From: Staphylococcus xylosus NJ
GTDB taxonomy: Bacteria > Bacillota > Bacilli > Staphylococcales > Staphylococcaceae
Length of the DNA stretch: 64,000 bases
Assembly: GCF_000338275.1 (NCBI RefSeq)
Contig: NZ_ANMR01000019.1
Location: 97,446 to 161,445 of the forward strand
Direction of reading: 5' to 3'
The notes below the pieces were generated by a model. The model ran no database searches and had not been told where the DNA came from. It saw only the letters and a list, made by a program, of their open reading frames with translations. Below are positions 56,412 through 64,000 of the stretch, piece by piece (position 1 is the stretch's first letter; each line of letters starts with the position of its first letter). The position numbers were made by a program, and so were the translations under genes.

Positions 56412-56793
56412 AAAATAATTCCTCCAGTACTTATCCTATTTGAAGACTTTCCAACTTCTTCATCTAATATCATATCGCTTAGAGTTAACTCTAGTCTAAA
56501 AAACAGCCTATACATAAAGAAGTAATTATTCACACTATATAAATAGGAAATTTAACTTATTTGCATATGTACTTAAATTCAAAAGCTTTTAAAAATTATT
56601 AAAGTTTATTAACCTATATTTATCACTATACATCTATACCAAAAAACACATAAAAAAAGTAGAATGAAAATCATATTACTCAAATACGATTCTCACTCTA
56701 CTCAATAAAACAATCAAATAATTAATCTACACTTACTAAATAACGAAAATAATTTCAGTTTAGATTCATAGTTTTAACCTATCTATTACCAAA
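56412..56793. other. Intergenic region between the tct operon and the alcohol dehydrogenase gene
   Basis: No gene is seen. It holds the tct terminator at 56652-56705 and the promoter region of the alcohol dehydrogenase gene. Confidence 0.6.
56652..56705 (-). terminator. Terminator of the tct operon
   Basis: On the minus strand GTAGAGTGAGAATC pairs with GATTTTCATTCTAC around a loop, followed by seven T. Confidence 0.8.
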
Positions 56794-58293
56794 TTATTTT
56801 TTTAATTTTGCTTTTTTAAAGCCGTTTATAATCAGTGGATAGAACAATGCTAAAATTGTCATTAATAATAATACAATACTTATCGGTGACCCTATAAATA
56901 TATCTAATATATTATTATTACTTACTATTAAACTTTTACGAAAGTTTTGTTCCATATCTGAACCAATTATGCAAGCTAAGATTAAAGGCGCGATTGGGAA
57001 ATCTAATAACTTCATTACTAAGCCAATCACACCGAATATAATTAAAATATAAAAATCAATTGCACTATAGCCTAATGTATATGTACCTATAAACGCAAGT
57101 ACTAAAATAATTGGATATAGAACTTTAGGTGGTGTACGTAAAATCTTTAATAGTAAGCCGATTAAAGCAATATTTAATATAACTAAAAATATATTCCCGA
57201 TAAACATACTATTAACAAGAGTCCATATTGTTTCAGGTTCATTAGCAAATAACAACGGACCTGGTTGTAAGCCTAACATCACCACAGCTCCTAATATAAC
57301 AGCTGTAGTTCCCGATCCCGGAACCCCCATTGTTAATAAGGGAATCAAAGCACCGACTGATGCAGCATTATTAGAAGATTCAGGTGCAGCTACACCTTCT
57401 ATTTCTCCCTTTCCAAAATTTTTACCATTTTTAGATATTTGCTTTTCTGTCGAATAACTTAGCATTGCCGCAATTGATCCTCCTGCTCCAGGCAAAACAC
57501 CGATTAGGAAACCAATTGGACTTTGCCTAAACATCGCTCCACGTGTTTTTTTCCAATCTTCTTTCGATAATTTCATTGATCCTACATCAGAATTTGGTGG
57601 CTTTAATACGTGTAGATTTAAATAGTTGTACAACACCTCTGCTACTGCATATACCCCAATTATAACTACTAAGAAATCTATACCTTCACTTAAATGTGGA
57701 ATATCAAAAGTGAAACGATAAATACTTGTCTGTAAGTCCACACCTACAGTACTAATAATCAGTCCAATACTTGTTGCAATAAATCCTTTGACCATCTTCC
57801 CAGATGACAAGGTAACAATAGCTGAAAGTGTAAATAAAAATAATAAAAAATATTCTTGTGGACCAAATTTCAAAGCAAAATTTGACAATGGTTTTGCTAG
57901 AATGATGAAACCAATAACTGCGATAATGCCACCAATTAATGAAGCTATAGCTGATATTGTAAGCGCCTTACCCGCTTCGCCTTTTTTTGTCATTGGATAA
58001 CCATCAAATGTAGCTGCAATAGCTGATCCATCACCTGGTGTGTTTAATAATATAGAGCTTCTAGAACCTCCGTACATAGCGCCATAATAGATTGAGATCA
58101 TCAAGATTAATGCACTTACTGGTTCCATACCAAAAGTAACTGGTATAAGTACTGCTACTGCAGTAGCGGGCCCTAATCCAGGCAACATTCCTACAACCGT
58201 ACCAAGAAAACCACCGATGAGCACCCATAAAAGATTCATCGGATGAAAAGCTGTCGTTAATCCTTCCAAAAAACTACCTGTATCAATCCCCAT
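56794..58293 (-). CDS. tctA: Tripartite tricarboxylate transporter, large permease subunit TctA
   Basis: A 499-aa full-length TctA with 11-12 helices. GMLPGLGPATAVAVLIP in the first half and the related GVLPGAGGSIAAMLS in the second are the repeated substrate loops, and APESSNNAASVGALIP and GVPGSGTTAVILGAV follow. It is the channel part of the TctCBA uptake system for citrate-like acids. It is the last gene of the operon, 14 bases behind tctB. A decayed paralogue lies at 13797-14760. Confidence 0.93.
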   Translation of the reverse strand: MGIDTGSFLEGLTTAFHPMNLLWVLIGGFLGTVVGMLPGLGPATAVAVLIPVTFGMEPVSALILMISIYYGAMYGGSRSSILLNTPGDGSAIAATFDGYPMTKKGEAGKALTISAIASLIGGIIAVIGFIILAKPLSNFALKFGPQEYFLLFLFTLSAIVTLSSGKMVKGFIATSIGLIISTVGVDLQTSIYRFTFDIPHLSEGIDFLVVIIGVYAVAEVLYNYLNLHVLKPPNSDVGSMKLSKEDWKKTRGAMFRQSPIGFLIGVLPGAGGSIAAMLSYSTEKQISKNGKNFGKGEIEGVAAPESSNNAASVGALIPLLTMGVPGSGTTAVILGAVVMLGLQPGPLLFANEPETIWTLVNSMFIGNIFLVILNIALIGLLLKILRTPPKVLYPIILVLAFIGTYTLGYSAIDFYILIIFGVIGLVMKLLDFPIAPLILACIIGSDMEQNFRKSLIVSNNNILDIFIGSPISIVLLLMTILALFYPLIINGFKKAKLKK

Positions 58294-58307
58294 TCGTATA
58301 ACCCTCC

Positions 58308-58751
58308 TTAAGGTAAACTAACATCCAGTAATTGTGAAAAGGTATACCATGCAATACCGGAAAAAATTACTGTTACTAAAATATTTTGTAACCACCTTTT
58401 ATATCCATTAATCAAGAACATAATACAACCTAAAAATAGAATGGTTGAAATTAAAAAACCAAAGGGTTCAAAAATAAAAGCATATATTATCGCTAAAATG
58501 ATAGTCAGTACAATACGTATAAACGTACGTTTTTCAAGTAATTGGGAAAAAGCTGTAAATTTTTGATGACGCTTTTTGAATTCTTGAAAAAAGTAAATAA
58601 TACTCATTACAACAAGCAACAGGCCGATTAATAATGGAAAATACATAGGACTATTAGGATCACCAATATTAGATTTCGGTATATTGATAGTTAGCACTAA
58701 ATAAATCACACCAAATAATATTAATACTAATGGAAAAACAAGTCGTGACAT
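58308..58751 (-). CDS. tctB: Tripartite tricarboxylate transporter, small subunit TctB
   Basis: A 147-aa protein with four predicted helices and the poorly conserved TctB layout: a first helix, the GDPNSPMYFPLLIGLLL stretch, a basic loop (FKKRHQK), then three helices, the middle with EPFGFLISTILFL. It sits between tctC and tctA with 12 and 14 base gaps. GGGGGAG precedes the ATG. Confidence 0.9.
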   Translation of the reverse strand: MSRLVFPLVLILFGVIYLVLTINIPKSNIGDPNSPMYFPLLIGLLLVVMSIIYFFQEFKKRHQKFTAFSQLLEKRTFIRIVLTIILAIIYAFIFEPFGFLISTILFLGCIMFLINGYKRWLQNILVTVIFSGIAWYTFSQLLDVSLP

Positions 58752-58763
58752 TTATACTCCCCC

Positions 58764-59744
58764 TTATTTTAGACCTGAGTCATTTACTAGTTCGTTATAT
58801 TTCTTACGTTGCGCTTTCAAGAATTTTTCACTTTCTTCACTATCTTTATAGAAATTTTCCCAATCATTGTTTTTTCTTATTTCTTGCCACCTTTTTGACT
58901 TAACTACTTTCTCCATTGTAGTATCCCAATACTCTCGTTGCTCAGGTGTCATATCTTTAGGACCCATGACGCCACGCCAATGTGGAAATACTACATCAAT
59001 ACCTTGATCTTCCCAGGTAGGTACATCTTCAATACCTTCAATTGGTTTATCAGAAGTTACAGCCAACATTTTTAATTTACCAGTTTGATGCTGTTCTTTA
59101 ACCTCAGAAACAGCTGTTGAAGCTACATCTACATGTCCACCTAATAGAGCAGTTTGTAAATCTCCTCCACTTTTATAAACAAGAAAATCAATATTTTCTA
59201 CATCAACACCATATTCTTTTGCCGCTTGAACAAATGCTAAATGATCATTATTTCCCAATCCCGGTGCAACTCCAATTGTTAAAGATTTAGGATCTTTCTT
59301 CAATTTTTCCATAACTTCTTTACCAGAATTTAAATTCGACTTATTAGATGCTGTTAGACTAATCCATTCTGTTGCTAAAATAGCAATAGGCGTAAAATCA
59401 TTAGTATTTAAATCACTTAATCCTAATTCATTGTTAGATAATAATAAACTTGAATTAATAGAAATCGTATTAGGTGAACGTGATTTTAAATATTGCCAAC
59501 CTACTTCACCGCCACCTCCAGGTTTATTAATAACATTAACGTTTTGTTTAGTTAAATTTTCCTCAAGTATGATTTTTTGAATAGCACGCGCTGTGGTATC
59601 CCAACCTCCACCCGGAGAAGCTGGAGCAACAATCTCTACTGTTTCATCTGGAAATTGATTCTTTGATGCGCTTGATTCATTACTTTTACCACATGAAGCA
59701 AGCACAGTTGACAAAACAATGATTAAAGCCAACCCTTTTTTCAT
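58764..59744 (-). CDS. tctC: Tripartite tricarboxylate transporter substrate-binding lipoprotein TctC
   Basis: A 326-aa lipoprotein with signal peptide and lipobox LASC (Cys at about residue 18). The mature protein is a Bug/TctC-type binding protein: VEIVAPASPGGGWDTTAR is the ligand-loop signature, and NKPGGGGEVGW and VYKSGGDLQTALLGGHVDV follow. It captures carboxylic acids and hands them to TctBA. The TctDE two-component regulator known in enterobacteria is absent here. A perfect cre box overlaps the leader. Confidence 0.93.
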   Translation of the reverse strand: MKKGLALIIVLSTVLASCGKSNESSASKNQFPDETVEIVAPASPGGGWDTTARAIQKIILEENLTKQNVNVINKPGGGGEVGWQYLKSRSPNTISINSSLLLSNNELGLSDLNTNDFTPIAILATEWISLTASNKSNLNSGKEVMEKLKKDPKSLTIGVAPGLGNNDHLAFVQAAKEYGVDVENIDFLVYKSGGDLQTALLGGHVDVASTAVSEVKEQHQTGKLKMLAVTSDKPIEGIEDVPTWEDQGIDVVFPHWRGVMGPKDMTPEQREYWDTTMEKVVKSKRWQEIRKNNDWENFYKDSEESEKFLKAQRKKYNELVNDSGLK

Positions 59745-59757
59745 AATACCCCTCCCT

Positions 59758-59773
59758 TTGTAAGCGATTACAA
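59758..59773 (-). promoter_or_regulatory. cre (CcpA) box of the tctCBA operon
   Basis: TTGTAAGCGATTACAA fits every position of the cre consensus in both directions. It lies 14 bases before the tctC start, next to the GGGAGG ribosome binding site, so bound CcpA would block elongation. Confidence 0.75.
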
Positions 59774-60107
59774 ACTAGCTTTTATGTTATCAGAAAATTC
59801 TGAATAAGTGAACATTATTTTTATTAAAATATTATATTATCTATTAATAATACTTAATATTTCTATCATATTGCCCCCGAAGGATTGGCTTACACCCAAT
59901 TAATAATACGGTTAACGTCCTCAGCATCTTTGGTAAAGTAAATAATATATCTAGCGTATATTTTTATTACAAAATACAATAAAACTATAAAAGAACATCT
60001 ATTATATGAGTTATTGTTTACATTATTGTGTTTTCTGGTTTTATATTGCTCTGTCCATCTTTTTCTTAAAATTGGTTCTTATTCAGACAATATTTCATTT
60101 TGAAACG

Positions 60108-60144
60108 ATTAATAGACCCCTTATGCATAAGGAGTCTATTTTGT
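60108..60144 (-). terminator. Hairpin downstream of the quinone reductase gene
   Basis: AATAGACCCCTTATG pairs with CATAAGGAGTCTATT. The T run is better on the plus strand, but the only adjacent gene without a terminator is the minus-strand quinone reductase. Confidence 0.5.
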
Positions 60145-60191
60145 ACTTCTGATAATCATCGGTTATGTTAATTTAAATAATAAATCATATA

Positions 60192-61124
60192 TTATGATTT
60201 ATTATTTATTACAATTTTCCCTCTAGAATGACCATTTTCACTTAATTTATGAGCTTCTCGAACAAAAGATAGTGGGAAAATAGCTTCAAAGTAAGCTTTG
60301 ACAACACCATATCCATATAAATTAACAACTTCTATTAAATCTTGACGATTTAATTCTGTCCATGTGAAATATGCTGTAATTCCCTTACTTTCTGCTTTCT
60401 TTTTATTAACTTGTCCGCGTATAGATATTAGTCTGCCTCCAGGTTTCAATACATCATAACTACGTTCAAGTGTTTCTCCTGCTTGTGTATCAAGGACGAT
60501 GTCATAATCATGTACATAATCTTCAAAACGTTCTGTATTGTAGTCAATGGTAACATCTGCCCCAATTGATTTTAAAAATTCATGGTTGTGTGTACTTGCA
60601 GTAGTTGCTACATAGGCACCTTTAGCTTTAGCTAATTGAATGCCAAATATACCTACTGCACCTGCGCCACCATGTATTAATACTTTATCCCCGTGTTGCA
60701 TTTCACCATATTTTATTAACGCTTGATAGACAGTCAAACCATTAATTGGAATTGTCGCACCTTCTTCAAAAGATAATGATTCAGGTTTTTTAACAACTGT
60801 GTTTTGATTAATGGCCACAAATTCTGCATAACCACCGTTTTTATCAAGTTGTTGTGTTGCAATAACTGGTGTACCTACTGTTAAATCTGTTACTTTTGAG
60901 CCGACTTTACGTATAACGCCTGATATATCCCATCCTAAAATGAGCGGTATAGGGTAATCAACTTTCCCTTCTTGTTCACCTCGTCTAACATGCCAATCGT
61001 ATGGGCTAATACCTGTATTTTCAACTTCAATTAATACTTCTTCATCTGTTATCTGAGGTAGTGGTAAATTAAATTCTTGTAATACATCAGCTTCTCCATA
61101 TGATTCTATTGCAAATGCTCTCAT
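60192..61124 (-). CDS. NADPH:quinone oxidoreductase-like (zinc-free MDR) protein
   Basis: A 310-aa medium-chain reductase of the zeta-crystallin type. HGGAGAVGIFGIQLAK is the NADPH loop, and no structural zinc cysteines are present. Start at the ATG at 61124 with GGAGG eight bases upstream; a TTG three bases earlier is less likely. Such enzymes reduce quinones or enones. It directly follows, with a 16-base gap, the remnant of a flavin monooxygenase gene and was probably co-transcribed with it. Confidence 0.87.
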   Translation of the reverse strand: MRAFAIESYGEADVLQEFNLPLPQITDEEVLIEVENTGISPYDWHVRRGEQEGKVDYPIPLILGWDISGVIRKVGSKVTDLTVGTPVIATQQLDKNGGYAEFVAINQNTVVKKPESLSFEEGATIPINGLTVYQALIKYGEMQHGDKVLIHGGAGAVGIFGIQLAKAKGAYVATTASTHNHEFLKSIGADVTIDYNTERFEDYVHDYDIVLDTQAGETLERSYDVLKPGGRLISIRGQVNKKKAESKGITAYFTWTELNRQDLIEVVNLYGYGVVKAYFEAIFPLSFVREAHKLSENGHSRGKIVINNKS

Positions 61125-61140
61125 CAATATAACCTCCTAA

Positions 61141-61386
61141 TTAGTTCACTTTGTGTGTTGGAAAATATGGAACAATTTCTTCGCCTAATTCATCTATAAT
61201 GTCTTCAACAGGTCTTCTAGCAATTCTAGCAAAATAAGCAACAAAGGCTAAATGATTTACTCCAATTTCTTTATACTGATACAACAATTCTCTTAAACGA
61301 TTTCTCCCTAATCTAAATCCAAGTGGTATGGATTCAGGTAATTGATTAGAGTCTTCGTTTAAATCAATGTATTTACTTCTTCATTT
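61141..61386 (-). pseudogene. Luciferase-like flavin monooxygenase gene, 3' remnant
   Basis: The minus strand encodes about 80 residues up to a normal stop: SKYIDLNEDSNQLPESIPLG, then RNRLRELLYQYKEIGVNHLA, then RRPVEDIIDELGEEIVPYF. This is the usual C-terminal end of LLM-class flavin-dependent oxidoreductases. An in-frame TGA at the left end and loss of similarity show that the first two thirds (FMN and substrate barrel) are gone. The fragment ends 16 bases before the quinone reductase start codon. Confidence 0.75.
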
Positions 61387-61479
61387 ATTTGTTTTCTTTA
61401 TCCAATATAAAGAAAGGTTTACTTATTTTTTAAAGGGAATATTAACACTAATTATATATTTCACAAAGGGGAGTTTTTT

Positions 61480-62118
61480 ATGATTAATAGCATAGATGAA
61501 ATAAAAGTTCCAGATAGTAAAATTGTTCAAGATGCCCAAAAAATCGTACAAGAATACGGAAATGAATTAATATGGAATCACTCAAACAGAGTTTATTTAT
61601 TTGGCGAAGTCAAAGGCATGCAAGATAAATTACAATACGATAAAGAATTACTTTATATCACTTCTTTATTTCATGATTTAGGTTTAACCCAAACATACAG
61701 TAGTGATGATTTAAGATTCGAAGTAGATGGCGCTAATGCAGTTAGACAATTTTTAAAAAATTATAATTATAACGAACGCGATTTACAACTTGCCTGGGAT
61801 TCTATTGCGTTACATACAACACTAGGTGTAGCTGAACACAAAGAAAACAATGTAGCTTTATTATATCATGGTGTAGGAACAGACGTAATGGGAGATAATT
61901 GGGATCAATATTCTGATGAAATCAGAAAAGCAATCGTTGCTAAATTCCCAAGAGGCAATTTTAAACATGATGTAATTAAATCTTTTTATGACGGTTTTAA
62001 GCATAAACCTGAAACGACTTTTGGAAATATAAAATCAGATGTAATTAAATATTTCGAACCAGAATACCCACAAAATAACTTTTGCTCATGTATTTTACGT
62101 TCCAAATGGGATAGTTAA
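61480..62118 (+). CDS. HD-domain protein, cyanamide hydratase-like
   Basis: A 212-aa HD-superfamily protein. NHSNRVYLF gives the first metal His (H34), SLFHDLGLT the HD pair (H65, D66), and ALHTTLGVAEHKE further His residues. Together with the late HGVGTDVMG, this arrangement matches cyanamide hydratase/Ddi2-type HD enzymes rather than nucleotide phosphohydrolases. Cyanamide hydratase converts cyanamide to urea; substrate is not proven here. AAAGGGGAG precedes the ATG. Confidence 0.75.
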   Translation: MINSIDEIKVPDSKIVQDAQKIVQEYGNELIWNHSNRVYLFGEVKGMQDKLQYDKELLYITSLFHDLGLTQTYSSDDLRFEVDGANAVRQFLKNYNYNERDLQLAWDSIALHTTLGVAEHKENNVALLYHGVGTDVMGDNWDQYSDEIRKAIVAKFPRGNFKHDVIKSFYDGFKHKPETTFGNIKSDVIKYFEPEYPQNNFCSCILRSKWDS

Positions 62119-62285
62119 AAATAACTAATTGCTTTATTGACGTTGAGCCTTGGAACCCTTAACTAAACTTGTAAATCTGGTAGACCCAATTGTTATTGCA
62201 TTATAAGTCTAAAATTCATCGTTATAATTTAGTTAAATCCTGTAAAGGGCGCTTACACGTTTGTTCCAAACGGTGCAAAAATCAT

Positions 62286-62308
62286 AATCGACCTTCGTCG
62301 ATTTTTTG
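62286..62308 (+). terminator. Terminator after the HD gene
   Basis: AATCGAC, loop CTTC, GTCGATT, followed by six T. The CTTC tetraloop and T run are classical. Confidence 0.8.
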
Positions 62309-62453
62309 TTTTAAAGTTAAAGAAACGGCTCGAGATATTCGGAGCAGTTATAAAAATTAATTTGTCTTGAATATTGTTGTTACATTTTTGAAAAGTGATG
62401 TAGATTTATAACCATAATTTTTGGATTTACATTGACGATACTGCATCGAAAGA

Positions 62454-62494
62454 AAAAGGCAATCTATTTTTTCTAGGTTGCCTTTTATTTTTAT
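62454..62494 (+). terminator. Second hairpin terminator
   Basis: AAAAAGGCAA pairs with TTGCCTTTT around an AT-rich loop, followed by ATTTTTAT. There is no obvious gene directly upstream. Confidence 0.6.
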
Positions 62495-62855
62495 ACCTAA
62501 AGGCATACTTACACACCTAAAAAACGTCGTGCTAAAAACAAATTCACATGTGGTAATCCAATATCCTTATTATACATTTTAACATTTGATTTAAAGCAAC
62601 CTTTAAAAATATATAATTTTCAACCCATTTAATTACATTTGTTTCTTAAAATGCATATATGAGCCAGAATAGAAAATAGTTCCAGAAAAGATAAAAATTG
62701 TTTGAAAATCGTTAAGTTTTGACATTATACTTTTTAATCACTTAATAAAATTATTACTTAAAAATACTATTTTAATAAACTGATAACTGTACTTTTCCAA
62801 AAAAATGTGTATGATTCAACTTATATTAAATAATTAATTAGAAAGGGTTGATATT

Positions 62856-63710
62856 GTGAATATTTTAATAACAGGTGCCACAGGTGGTATGGGTAATTAT
62901 GCTCTTGAATTTTTGAAAAAATTAGTTCCCCAAGATGAGATTTTCGCTTTAGTAAGAAATAAAGAAAAAGCAAGTCAATTGGAAGAAAAAGGATTTAATA
63001 TAAGGTTTGGAAATTATGATGATTTTGAAGCGTTATCAAAAGCTTTCAAAGATATAGATCGCCTTTTATTTATCTCAGGGAATGAAGTTGGGCAACGTCA
63101 AAAGCAACATAAAAATGTTGTAGAAGCAGCTAAAGCAAATAGTGTTTCTTATATTGCTTATACAAGCTTTGGAAATGCTAATATTTCTAGTAGTCCGTTA
63201 GCAGAGGATCATAAATATACCGAAAAATTAATTTTAGATTCTGATATAAATTATACATTTTTGCGTAATAACTGGTATTTAGAAAATGAATACGGGTTAA
63301 TTACAGCTGCTTTAAAAAGCGGAAACTTTGTTCATTCAGGTGGAGAAGGCAAAGTCGGTTGGGCATTGAAAGAAGAATATGCTCAAATAGCTGCTTATGC
63401 AGTATCAGGGAAATATGAATTTCCTAATATTATTGAAATTGGTGGAAATTTGATCACATATCGCCAATTAGCAGAAGAGTTAGAAAAAATTTCAGGTAAA
63501 AGTCTTGAGATTATTGATACAGATGTTAACACGGCTTCAAAATTCTTACAGGAAAACGCAGAATATCCTAAAGATTTAGCTGATTTTCTTGCTTCAGCAC
63601 AAGAAATTATAAAAAGTGGAAGTTTAGATATTGAACCTGATGATTTAAAAAAATATATAGGAAACTCGTTATTACCGATTCAACAATCACTAAATAGATT
63701 ATTAAAATAG
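62856..63710 (+). CDS. NmrA-family atypical SDR (quinone reductase 2-like)
   Basis: A 284-aa protein with an N-terminal GATGGMG nucleotide loop at residues 7-13, the RxxxK of an NADP-preferring site (LVRNKEKA), and the YTSFGNA and FLRNNWYLEN motifs of NmrA/QOR2-like (YtfG-type) SDRs. The catalytic Tyr-Lys pair of classical SDRs is not conserved. Such proteins reduce quinones or sense NADP redox state. The start is a GTG with AAAGGG eight bases upstream. Confidence 0.83.
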   Translation: MNILITGATGGMGNYALEFLKKLVPQDEIFALVRNKEKASQLEEKGFNIRFGNYDDFEALSKAFKDIDRLLFISGNEVGQRQKQHKNVVEAAKANSVSYIAYTSFGNANISSSPLAEDHKYTEKLILDSDINYTFLRNNWYLENEYGLITAALKSGNFVHSGGEGKVGWALKEEYAQIAAYAVSGKYEFPNIIEIGGNLITYRQLAEELEKISGKSLEIIDTDVNTASKFLQENAEYPKDLADFLASAQEIIKSGSLDIEPDDLKKYIGNSLLPIQQSLNRLLK

Positions 63711-63848
63711 TATAATCGCTTTAGGTTTAGATTTTGAACTGTTCTTATTAGAGTGCTAGCGATAAAGATGAAACTATTGGGCGAATCCAACTATTTAAAG
63801 TTACAACAATTCACTGAAACTTTAAATATGAGTGTGTAAAATGAACAA

Positions 63849-63893
63849 TAAGAGACTAACAACAAAGTTATAAACTTTGCTGTTAGTCTCTTA
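63849..63893. terminator. Long hairpin between convergent genes
   Basis: AAGAGACTAACA and TGTTAGTCTCTT close an inner CAAAGT/ACTTTG pair around a 5-base loop. It lies between the SDR gene and the convergent gene at the right edge. Confidence 0.75.
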
Positions 63894-63922
63894 GATAATA
63901 AATACTGATTGATATTACAAAA

Positions 63923-64000
63923 TTATGCTTTTAATTTTTTAATAATTTCTCTATTGAAATCATCTAAGTCATCTGGGACACGACTCGTTACAATATTGTT
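63923..64000 (-). CDS. C-terminal end of a PfpI/DJ-1-type protein
   Basis: The last 25 codons of a minus-strand gene run off the right edge. The end reads NNIVTSRVPDDLDDFNREII and then a short Lys-rich tail. The TSRxPxDLxxFNxxII pattern is that of the DJ-1/PfpI (YhbO/YraA-like) family, small cysteine glutamine-amidotransferase-fold proteins involved in repair of carbonyl-damaged molecules. Only the tail is visible, so the call is tentative. Confidence 0.7.
   Translation of the reverse strand, partial: NNIVTSRVPDDLDDFNREIIKKLKA

Larger units (their letters stand above)
59745..60191. other. Intergenic region between the quinone reductase and tctC genes
   Basis: It carries the tctC cre box, and a hairpin at 60108-60144 (AATAGACCCCTTATG/CATAAGGAGTCTATT) that probably ends the quinone reductase transcript. 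On the minus strand at 59885-59956 a 24-codon frame ends FTKDAEDVNRIINWV; it may be the tail of a lost gene, but I cannot name it. Confidence 0.5.
62119..62855. other. 737-base region with two terminators and no gene
   Basis: No frame with a start signal is present. It holds the HD-gene terminator (62286-62308) and a second hairpin (62454-62494) with no gene between them, so the 150 bases between may be a small RNA or the remnant of a lost gene. A GGCGCTTACA word at 62249 looks like half a cre box. The last 200 bases are the AT-rich promoter region of the SDR gene. Confidence 0.5.

Noticed and set aside
63769..63840. Short frame of 23 codons (MKLLGESNYL...) after the SDR gene
   Set aside because: Weak ribosome binding site, no promoter, and no amphipathic or hydrophobic pattern; unlike the peptide gene at 55011-55082 it lacks a complete transcription unit.
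1..64000. tRNA, rRNA or tmRNA genes
   Set aside because: No cloverleaf or conserved rRNA block was seen on either strand by eye. A covariance search would be decisive.

Overview
The window is a chromosomal segment of a low-GC Gram-positive coccus, almost certainly a coagulase-negative Staphylococcus. The ahpF 3' end, hypR-merA, the rpsF/ssb/rpsR locus, mscS-DUF951-ychF and the mpsABC genes are all staphylococcal, and the typical 'ggctgggaca' hairpins are present. Species cannot be fixed from the sequence alone.

Layout. 0-5.2 kb: ahpF end, a lipoprotein, small membrane proteins, a phosphatase and a PepSY protein. 5.4-7.1 kb: a LysE exporter and a two-gene SMR exporter controlled by a guanidine-I (ykkC) riboswitch. 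7.4-12.2 kb: small proteins, the HypR-MerA oxidant-defence pair, an SRPBCC gene killed by one stop codon, and a poly-gamma-glutamate hydrolase. 12.3-15.9 kb: a KtrB-type K+ channel subunit, then a deletion scar that joins a beheaded tctA to a beheaded lysR gene. 16-19.6 kb: a LysM amidase, small genes and a structured candidate sRNA.

19.6-39.7 kb is the centrepiece. The normally compact ribosomal operon rpsF-ssb-rpsR is split between ssb and rpsR by about 18.5 kb. The insert carries a giant non-ribosomal peptide synthetase (5598 aa, five C-A-T modules and a terminal reductase), an Sfp-type phosphopantetheinyl transferase and a type II thioesterase, all on the minus strand like the host operon. 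The five adenylation domains carry serine-type specificity codes in two subclasses. The peptidyl carrier serines are spaced 1038-1039 residues apart, which points to expansion by tandem duplication. The predicted product is a seryl-rich pentapeptide released as an aldehyde or alcohol, possibly N-acylated by the starter C domain. I recognise no described staphylococcal product with this architecture; aureusimine synthetase has two modules. A terminator after ssb, a promoter before the NRPS and a new promoter before rpsR suggest the locus was rewired after insertion.

40-49 kb: a secreted GH25 muramidase, the ychF-DUF951-mscS group, a 1 kb non-coding stretch, and mpsC, mpsB and mpsA (bicarbonate / membrane-potential system) with an intrinsic terminator inside the mpsA leader. 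49.6-64 kb is metabolic and accessory: formamidase and FmdB, an IS3-type remnant, a GntP permease divergent from a hydroxypyruvate-isomerase-like gene and a tartronate-semialdehyde-reductase-like gene, an unannotated 23-aa amphipathic peptide gene, an alcohol dehydrogenase, an intact tctCBA operon under a cre box, a quinone oxidoreductase behind a luciferase-like monooxygenase remnant, a cyanamide-hydratase-like HD protein, an NmrA-type SDR and the 3' end of a PfpI-type gene.
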